Assembly (NCBI GenBank): GCA_028274465.1
Contig: CM051458.1
Coordinates: forward strand, 26,117,566 to 26,181,565
Origin: Plantago ovata
Lineage: Eukaryota > Streptophyta > Magnoliopsida > Lamiales > Plantaginaceae
Reading direction: 5' to 3'
Length of the DNA: 64,000 nucleotides
Part shown: in pieces, positions 56,669 to 64,000 of the stretch
How positions within the stretch are numbered: position 1 is the first letter of the stretch
Layout: each line of letters starts with the position of its first letter
Notes under the pieces: model-generated
Database searches by the model: none
What the model was told of the DNA's origin: nothing
What the model saw: the letters and a program-made list of their open reading frames with translations, nothing else
Translations under genes and position numbers: made by a program

Positions 56669-58138
56669 TCAGTGGACTTCCACTGATAAGACCTTGGTGA
56701 AAGGATCTGCCACGTTGTCCGTGGTTGAGACACGTTCTATACTAACTTCTCCTCTATCTATAATCTCACGTATAACGTGATATTTTCTAAGTACATGTTT
56801 GTTCTTGTTTGTAGATCTAGGCTCCCTAGCTTGAGCGACGGCGCCCGTATTGTCACAATAAATCGTTATTGGACTGGGAGCAGGAACAACCCTCAATTCC
56901 TTCAAGAACTCTGAAATCCAGACAGCTTCTTTCGATGCTTCTGATGCAGCAATGTACTCGGCCTCTGTGGATGAGTTAGCAATCATGGCTTGCTTAGAGC
57001 TCTTCCAACAGACAGCTCCTCCGTTCAATTTGAATACGTATCCTGTCTGTGACTTAAAGTCATCAGGATCTGATTCAAATCCAGCGTCGATATACCCAGA
57101 CATCTTCAATTCTGGTTCTCCACCAAACACCAAGAACATCTCTTTAGTCCGTCTAAGGTACTTAAGAATGTTCTTCACAGCAGTCCAGTGAGGTACTCCT
57201 GGATTCTGTTGGTGTCGACAAGTGACACTAAGCGCATATGCCACATCGGGCCTTGTGCAATTCATTGCATACATTATAGACCCTACTGCCGAAGCATAGG
57301 GCACACGACTCATTGCATTTCTTTCTTCATCAGTTTTAGGACCATCCTTAACTGATAAGACAATCCCATGCCTAGCTGGGAGAAAGCCTCTCTTTGAGTC
57401 GTCCATCTTATAACGATTCAGTATTTTGTCGATGTAGGTGGACTGTGTCATTCCCAACATCCTCTTGGATCTATCTCTAAAGATCTTGATCCCTAGGATG
57501 TAGTTCGCTTCACCCAAGTCCTTCACCGAGAAGGTACTTGATAAGCAAACTTTAGTCTCTTCTAGCATAGAGACATTGTTTCCCATGATCAAAATGTCAT
57601 CTACATAAATGATCATGGAAACAACTCCTTTGTCGTTGTGTCTCGCATAGACACAGGGATCTTCCTTGCTTCTGATGAAGTCAAATGATTTGACAGCTTA
57701 TTCAAAGCGGATATTCCAGCTCCTTGACGCTTGCTTTAGCCCATAGATGGATCTTTGTAATTTGCATACAGTAGTTGGCCTGGTTTTACTAATAAAACCT
57801 TCCGGCTGTACCATATAGACCTCTTCCTCAAGGTTGCCATTGAGGAAGGCTGTCTTTACATCCATCTGCCAGATTTCATAATCATAGTAGGCAGCTATCG
57901 CAAGTAGAATTCGAATGGACTTCAATTTTGCTACTGGTGAAAAGGTTTCATCGTAATCGATGTCATACCTTTGCGTGTAGCCTTTTGCCACAAGCCTAGC
58001 TTTGTGCGTTTGTACCTTGCCATCGACATCTGTCTTTCGTTTAAAGACCCATTTGCACCCAATTGGTCTAACCCCTTGGGGAAAGTCTACCAAGTTCAAA
58101 ACTTGGTTCTGGTACATTGAATCCATTTCTAATTCCAT
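56669..58138 (-). pseudogene. pol: copia B reverse transcriptase and RNase H
   Basis: The N-terminal RT block (57698-58138) has GCKWVFKRKTDVDGK, DYDETFSPVAKLKSIR, WQMDVKTAFLNGNLEEEVYM and SIYGLKQASRSWN. It ends at an in-frame TAA (57697-57699) where copia A has a sense codon. The remainder is open at 56669-57616 with YVDDILIMG, GYIDAGFESD, NSSTEAEYIAASEA and YCDNTGAVA. A TGA near 56669 removes the last residues (about HYANLGI) that copia A keeps. Apart from the stops the domains look complete. Confidence 0.88.
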
Positions 58139-58633
58139 GGCCTCTTGCCATTTGTCTGAGTCAATATCAATATTGCCTCTTTGTAGGTCTCGGGATCTTC
58201 CCGATCTGATAAACCGACATCAAGTTGACTGATGTCTTCTATCATAAGGCTTTGCTTCTGAGGTCCTCTAAGGATCCTCTTCGACCTACGGAGCTCGACT
58301 TGTTCTGGTGCAGCTGGTCGTTGGGGTGCGACCCTGTTCCCTTGCGGGAGGCTGCTCTTGTGCAACTTGTTGCACAGGTTGGTTGACAACGGGTTCTACA
58401 GGTGTGGTTTCAACTGTTGATCTAATCACAGGACTCCCACTGACTATGACATGCCTAGCAAGTGTCATATCATCACCCTTGTCTGCTTCGAAAGCTCCCA
58501 CTGAACTTGAGTCCAAATCAGAAGATTTAAAGACCTCATGTTCGCGCGTGTCAAAGTCTTGAATTTCTTCAAGTTCTATCATATCATCCAACCTCTCTTC
58601 TTCGAGGTATTCAGCTTCTAAAAACTTCACGTT
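58139..58633 (-). pseudogene. pol: copia B integrase-RT linker, frameshifted
   Basis: Two overlapping frames (58286-58630 and 58129-58389) together give the acidic, Pro/Gln-rich linker (FLEAEYLEEERLDDMIEL; PVVNQPVQQVAQEQPP) and then ELRRSKRILRGPQKQSL before RT. In copia A this linker is mostly missing because of the Athila-like insertion and the associated deletion. Confidence 0.7.
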
Positions 58634-60791
58634 TCAAGACACGATCACCTTGTGATCTTCAGCATGATAGAATTCATAGCCTCTCGTCTGACGAGGATAG
58701 CCTATGAAATATACTTTGACACCCTTGGCATCTAACTTATCAGTGAGCATCAGCTTGACTATCGCAGGACAGCCCCAAGGTCTAAGATAGCCTAGTGAAC
58801 GCTTCTTTCCCTTCCATAACTCATAAGGAGTTTTCTCCACTGATTTAGATGGTACACGGTTCAGAATGTAGATTGCAGTTTGTAGTGCATATCCCCACAG
58901 ATACTTTGGAAGAGTCGAGAATCCAATCATTGATCTTACCATGTCTAACAGGGTTCGATTCCTCCTCTCAGACACACCGTTTAACTGTGGTGTTCCAGGA
59001 GGAGTCCATTGCGATTGAATCCCATTTTTCCTTCAAGTAATCGATAAATTCTTCACTAAGGTATTCACCTCCTCGATTCGATCGAAGAGTGACTATCCTT
59101 AGGTTCAATTCATTCTCGACCTCATTCCTAAACTCCTTGAATTTCCCAAAGGTCTCGGATTTATTCTTCATAAGAAAGATATATCCATACCTTGAGAAAT
59201 CGTCAGTAAAGGTAACGAAGTAAGGATAACCCCCACGCGCATGGACTTTAAACGGTCCACATACATCGGTATGTATGAGCTCTAAGCAGCGAGTGGCACG
59301 AACACCTTGTCCAACAAAAGGTTTGTTCGTCATCTTACCCTTAACACAAGATTCACATGTACCATATGATTCGAAATCAAATGGTTCTAAGTAGTCCAAC
59401 TTCCTTAGTCTTTGAATCCGTGTTTCATTGATATGGCCTAGCCTACAATGCCATAGATAAGATGGATTATTCTTCTTACTTGAAGACGGTTGTTTGTTAT
59501 GTATTTGAAATAATGGTTGACTACTTTGCAAAATATATAAACCATTCACCAAGCGAGCCTTTCCATAATACTGAATATTTAATGAAAAATAACAAGTATT
59601 ATTCGCAAATCGAAAGGAAAAACCCATATTGTCTAACAATGGAATGGAAATAATATTTCTGACAATGGATGGAACAAAATAAACATTATCAAGTTCTAAA
59701 CATTGTCCCGAAGGTAAATCTATCTTGCTGCGTCCAACGCGTTTGGCTTCAACTGGATTGCCGTTCCCAACATGCAAGTCGATTTCACCTCGCTTGACTA
59801 GCCTGTGATCAATTAGCCCCTGCACATTATAACAAATTTGTGAGCCACATGCCGTATCTAATACCCAACCATTGGAGTCAAAAGTAGTCATGTTCATTTC
59901 AATAACAAACATACCTGAGCCAGAAGCTGATGACTTCTTGGCCTGATCTGCCCTAAGCTTAGGGCAATCTTTCTTCCAATGTCCTTTCTGCTTACAGAAA
60001 AGACATTCATCTGTGCGCACCGTTCCGCTTCTCTTGAACTTCCTTTTCTGGTTCGGACGCTTAGGCTTATCACTCCAAGTGTTAGCCTTGGCTCCCGACT
60101 TTCCCTTACCCTTAGCACCTTTGCTCTTCGGGTTCGAGTTAGACGGTTGCCCAACAAGCATGATCGACTTTTCCTTCTTAGGAAGAGTTTGATCATATGT
60201 CTTCAGCAGATTATGAAGTTCAGGCAGTGTGACGTCTTTCGCATTCATCGTGTAATTAATGATGAACTGCGAATACGAACTCGGCAATGATTGAAGGACA
60301 AAGATCACCATGATCTTGTTCTCTAGCTTAACGCCGGCATTGGCAAGCTTTTCAAAGAGACCAATCATTTTGAGAACATGCTCAGACATGTTCCCTCCTT
60401 CACTGAGCTTGCACCTGTGTATGTCTTTGATCAAATCAAATTCAACACTTCTAGCTGTCGTCTTAAAGAGCGACTCAAGATGTTTCAACATCTCATACGG
60501 CAACATGCTTTCATGTTGCCTCTGCAGCTCATGTCTCATTGCCGCCAGCATAATACACTGCGCGGACTTAGCATCCTCAAGATGCTTAACAGACCTTTCC
60601 TTGTTGGCTTGATTCCAAGCAGCAACCTGATTGGCAGTCTGATTTTCGGGGCACACGGGAATGACCTCGTCCAAGACGTACTCAATCTTTTCGTACCTCA
60701 GCACCAAACGTATATTCCTGATCCAATCTAGGAAGTTTAGTCCGGTTAAAATTTGCTTCTCCAAGACAGCACGGAGCGAGATACTCTCCAT
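58634..60791 (-). pseudogene. gag-pol: copia B gag, protease and integrase
   Basis: Starts MESISLRAVLEKQILTG at 60791 and is open for 607 codons. Gag core: FLDWIRNIRLVLRYEK, LPYEMLKHLESLF. Zinc knuckle CLFCKQKGHWKKDC is at about 263-276. Protease WVLDTACGSQIC has Asp near 312. Integrase: zinc motif LWHCRLGHINE...CESCVKGK, then HTDVCGPF (first catalytic Asp). The second catalytic position reads LRSNRGGEYLS, Asn instead of the Asp seen in copia A, so catalysis should be lost. An extra T in a homopolymer near 59032 shifts the frame; integrase continues at 58634-58975 with [15 protein letters not shown] and [18 protein letters not shown]. Confidence 0.87.
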
Positions 60792-62134
60792 ATCTAATAT
60801 CCTAAGGAGAAATAATATAGAACGAAAACAATAAATCAACTATTGAAATATCATTTCTAAATACACAGTCAACATAACTAAACAACAAGGTCCTTTAGCT
60901 GTTTAGCTCCCACTATTTTCACATATGCTTGCCCCCACAACAAACATACGGGTAATGTCCAACAAGTTACCGTAGTGGCCAAGATCCAAATCCATATTAT
61001 GCCATACTCCAACGGGGGCTGGTCGCATAGCATAATATGACCGGTAGGACTAGTAAGACTATCCAATTGCGTCACGCAACTCTTGGTTGTTAAATCTAAT
61101 TTAACCCGATGCCCTACATATTGCACCTATCGAGGTCGCTAGATACAATATGCAGTAAGTCATAACCATAGGCTTACTCTAATTCGACGATTACTGCGAG
61201 TCTTGTAAGACGAGGTCGCCAATACAAGAAAACGCAATGAAAGTTCAAAATTAAAGCACCCTATGGAAAGCATCTCAGAAATACATATATATATATATAC
61301 ATATTTCCGTACTTATATTGGTTGGGGCTTGTAGCTTGAGGGTTGTTATCAGTCATCTACAAACAAATAAGGGCGCCGCCTACCCATCATGCATGAACGG
61401 TCTACACGTAATGGATGCCGCCTATCCATTCTAGTTCTAAACGTGGTCAAGCATATAATGGGTGCCGCCTACCCATACATAAATATGCGGTCCGACATAT
61501 AAGAGGTCGCCGCCTACCCTCGCAAGCATAGCGGTCGAACGGAATGTAAAAACATGGTATTTAAACATGCATTGTCAAACAATAGCATATTGAGCATATG
61601 AAACAAGTAGTAGCCTATGTGGATGACAAATGACTTCATAATTTCATTATGAAAATTATAATCCCATACTTATAATTTCTATGAAATAATTGAAAATTTG
61701 GACTAGATTGAACATTCGAAAATTCTATTGACCAAGTAGCAATTTTCGAAAACCCGAAGGACTTAATTGTAATTTTAAAAACTTTAGAGGTGTTAAATCT
61801 AAAATTCAAAAGTAGAAGGACTAATTTGCAATAAACAATAAATTGATAAATTACAAATAAGCCCTTTAACTTTATACTAATTAAATTTAACGCCTCTAGT
61901 TTAAAACAATTACAATTAAATCATATTTATATTCCAAATATAAAATTCAATCCTCAAAACTTTCAAAATTCAATTTTGGGTCCAACCCGAAAATATATAA
62001 TTTTTTTTTTTTTTAAACGTGGGACAGGACCTTGTCCCGTGCCCGCGGCCCCGGGCGCCCGGCGCCCGCAGCACGCGGGCACCGGACGCCGCGGGTGCAG
62101 GCGCCCGGCGCCTGCGGTACCGCAGGCGCCCAAT
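60792..62134 (-). other. copia B leader (5' UTR), truncated
   Basis: Matches the copia A leader from the gag ATG outward: four-hairpin repeat, AT-rich part, a T-run near 62000, then the GC-rich block, where it stops. There is no PBS and no LTR. Confidence 0.7.
61371..61536 (-). repeat. four-hairpin repeat in copia B leader
   Basis: The same four units as in copia A: loops GCCGCCT, stems GGG/CCC, AATGGAT/ATCCATT, ATGGGT/ACCCAT and GAGG/CCTC (fourth weakened by one base change), each followed by a GCGGTC-like linker, with one-base changes in two linkers. Confidence 0.8.
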
Positions 62135-62174
62135 GCTCAAGTCTGATTGCTCTAATAAGAGAAAATATGAAAGC

Positions 62175-62477
62175 TGTAACGACCCGGCCAACAAACGGGC
62201 CGAGACCCAGCCTAACGGGCCGGCAAGGTTACTCATGGGCGCTCTCCGGGGTGATATGTTGGCCCCACAGACCAACACAGGTTCTAATCCGCGCACTTTG
62301 TCCTCACTCGTGCGCGCACCGGGAACTTCCCAGTGGGTCACCCATCCAAGAATTGCTCCAGAGCAAGCACGCTTAACTTTGAAGTTCTTCTAGGTGGATT
62401 CCCGAAAAGAAAGGTGCACCTTGATGGTATGAGTAGCATTCTCAACCCTTTTAAGCCTCTGAAATCTGGGCGTTACA
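62175..62477 (-). repeat. TRIM 3' LTR
   Basis: 303 bp, TGTAACGACCCGG...GGGCGTTACA on the plus strand, carrying the inverted terminal TGTAAC/GTTACA. Confidence 0.88.
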
Positions 62478-62649
62478 ATCACCCCCTCTTAAATTGCACA
62501 ACGTCCTCGTTGCGCGCTGTCCCGAGACCAACCATCCGTGCAGGATTCTAGAGGTGGCCCCTCCAGGCTCAAGAGGTGGCTCCCACCGTCGATACGGTGT
62601 AGCACTTTGCCCCCGATGGCACTTAGTTCCTGCAGTTCCGGATAGTCCC

Positions 62650-62661
62650 GCTCTGATACCA
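62650..62661 (-). other. TRIM primer binding site
   Basis: Minus strand TGGTATCAGAGC, a perfect initiator-Met-tRNA-type PBS. Confidence 0.88.
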
Positions 62662-62663
62662 CT

Positions 62664-62967
62664 TGTAACGACCCGGCCAACAAACGGGCCGAGACCCAGC
62701 CTAACGGGCCGGCAAGGTTACTCATGGGCGCTCTCCGGGGTGATATGCTGGCCCCACAGACCAACACAGGTTCTAATCCGCGCACTTTGTCCTCACTCGT
62801 GCGCGCACCGGGAACTTCCCAGTGGGTCACCCATCCTAGAATTGCTCCAGAGCAAGCACGCTTAACTTTGAAGTTCTTCTAGGTGGATTCCCGAAAAGAA
62901 AGGTGCACCTTGATGGTATGAGTAGCATTCTCAACCCTTTTAAGCCTCTGAAATCTGGGGCGTTACA
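62664..62967 (-). repeat. TRIM 5' LTR
   Basis: 304 bp; differs from the other LTR at only about three places (for example GATATGCTGG versus GATATGTTGG and one extra G before CGTTACA). Confidence 0.88.
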
Positions 62968-64000
62968 AAAGCTAAATTCAAGAGTGCCTCTCCATCTGAA
63001 CAAGTTGTGATGCTCAAGGGTTCTTTTGTACCCGTGGTGGTTGATCCCCACAAAATCAATGAAGAAGAGGAAGTAACTAGCGCTTCTATGTACAAACATC
63101 TCGAGTTAGTTATACTAACGGGCGATGATGAAGAAGAAGAGGATGAAAATATCCCAAAAGATACCAGTGCTGATGAAGGAAAAGATTCCAAGGACAAAAG
63201 GATGATGATGATGATAATCAAGGTCCTAGTCCTGATGCTGGTGGAGTTAAGCTGACAGTTGCTGAGACTGAACATCAAGTTACGAAAAATCAGCAAGCTG
63301 ACCAAACTCCCAGTCAGCATCAAGAATCCACTCTAGCTCATGCTGAGACAAGTACTCAAGCAACTGAACAAGTTGCTGAAACTGAAGAAGAGTACGCCAG
63401 AAAGCGTGCTGAAATGCACTTAGGCAAAAATAAGCTTTTTGATGCCGAGTTAGCTTTACTCGATGCCAAGGTCACTGATCCAAACCTTGATGATGAAGAT
63501 ATGGATGAAGATTATCAAAGAGCACTCTAAAACAGTTTACAGATTCATGCTAGGCATACGAAGAATCTAGACATTGCTCAATCTTCAGGAGTGAAGAACA
63601 CGGAAGTCCCCTCCCTTCCACTTACTGCTGGTGAAACTCCAGTTGTTGAGTTAAAAGAGTTGCCCTCAGCAACCACTCAACCACAAGTGATTGAAGCTAA
63701 TGATTTAGGAACCAAGGTTGTTGGCCTTGATGAATCTGATGACGAAGAAGATCACTTTAACTTCTCAGCAAATGAAGAAGAACTGACAAAGAAAATTAAA
63801 CCCACAGAGGTTGCAATTCCTCCTCCATCTCTTGAACATGATGAAGGAGATGCTGAAAGAAGTCGTTTGCTGAGAAATGATGATCAATTCTCTACTGAGA
63901 TCAAAGCTCATTCACTCACTCCCTCTCTAGTGTCGTTCCCTAATATTGAGGACTTTACTCCAAGAATTAAGGCACTTATGGCTGTTCACAAAGCATGCCA

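Larger units (their letters stand above)
54956..62134 (-). mobile_element. Ty1/copia element B, 5' LTR missing
   Basis: Same family as copia A, minus strand. From low to high coordinate: 3' LTR (54956-56606), PPT, RT-RNase H, integrase, protease, gag (ATG at 60791) and leader, ending abruptly at about 62134 in the GC-rich leader block. PBS and 5' LTR are absent because the next copy of the acidic ORF begins there. It keeps the protease and integrase N terminus that copia A has lost. Lesions: a +1 frameshift in integrase near 59032, several in the linker, a stop in RT at 57697-57699 and an early stop at the end of RNase H. Confidence 0.87.
62175..62967 (-). mobile_element. TRIM (miniature LTR retrotransposon), 793 bp
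   Basis: Two direct LTRs of about 303 bp (62175-62477 and 62664-62967), about three differences apart, around a 186-bp interior. Target duplication AAAGC (62170-62174, 62968-62972). Read on the minus strand, PBS TGGTATCAGAGC (62650-62661) lies two bases after the 5' LTR and a purine tract (62478-62490, AAGAGGGGGTGAT) precedes the 3' LTR. There is no coding capacity, so it must use another element's proteins. It is absent from copy 1 of the acidic ORF, so it inserted after the duplication. Confidence 0.9.
62135..64000 (+). pseudogene. acidic ORF, copy 2 (partial, interrupted by TRIM, runs off window)
   Basis: Begins at GCTCAAGTCTG, matching 53450 of copy 1 at an offset of 8,685 bp, and follows it to the window end (64000 equals 54517 once the 798-bp TRIM plus target duplication is subtracted). 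The start of the ORF is absent. It shares the frameshift near the GATGATGATG tract with copy 1 (here about 63197), so that lesion predates the duplication. It has its own stop TAA at 63528-63530 where copy 1 has CAA. A few substitutions separate the copies, so the duplication is recent relative to the frameshift. Confidence 0.7.

Overview
This is nuclear DNA from a flowering plant, most likely a eudicot. It is a repeat-only region: a 240-bp satellite array, a chromodomain-type Ty3/gypsy element, two related Ty1/copia elements, an Athila-like Ty3/gypsy derivative, LINE fragments, a TRIM element, and two copies of a broken acidic ORF I do not recognise. I found no convincing ordinary host gene, tRNA, rRNA or CRISPR array. 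The evidence for a plant is the element families themselves: a long-LTR chromovirus with an initiator-Met-type PBS, an Athila PBS, and GGCCCA plus AACCCTAA motifs in an LTR. The species cannot be told from the sequence.

Layout. 1-755 is the 3' end of a LINE. 756-18879 is a satellite with a basic period of 240 bp. From 5357 it is organised as a 1,469-bp, six-monomer higher-order repeat (HOR). One 5'-truncated LINE, flanked by a 15-bp target duplication, sits at the same site in alternate HOR units, so insertion was followed by amplification of a 3,525-bp LINE-plus/LINE-minus pair. A 100-N gap (17791-17890) opens where the next LINE copy should start. 18880-31917 is a nearly intact chromovirus (Tekay/Del type) inserted in the satellite with target duplication GTACT. 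It has 2.5-kb LTRs, an extra ORF before gag, a gag-protease frame ended by one TGA, RT-RNase H-integrase, and a frameshifted chromodomain tail. A diverged solo LTR of the same family (27780-30090) is nested in its 3' LTR. The satellite resumes at 31918 and runs to a second 100-N gap (35327-35426).

35427-51640 is copia A (minus strand), carrying at 39260-46628 an Athila-like element that keeps gag and protease remnants but no reverse transcriptase or integrase. 51643-54797 is a long, broken, acidic plus-strand ORF. Copia B (54956-62134, minus) follows it and lacks its 5' LTR. At 62135 part of the acidic ORF begins again: the offset is exactly 8,685 bp, implying a tandem duplication. The second copy carries a 793-bp TRIM with target duplication AAAGC.

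Functionally the window is a nest of decaying selfish elements in a possibly pericentromeric satellite. The most novel signals are: (1) a row of four short hairpins with a near-constant loop and covarying stems in the copia leader, in both copies; (2) a chromovirus LTR with a gene-like promoter, conserved splice sites and tRNA-like Pol III boxes; (3) the LINE carried along by HOR amplification; (4) the acidic ORF family.
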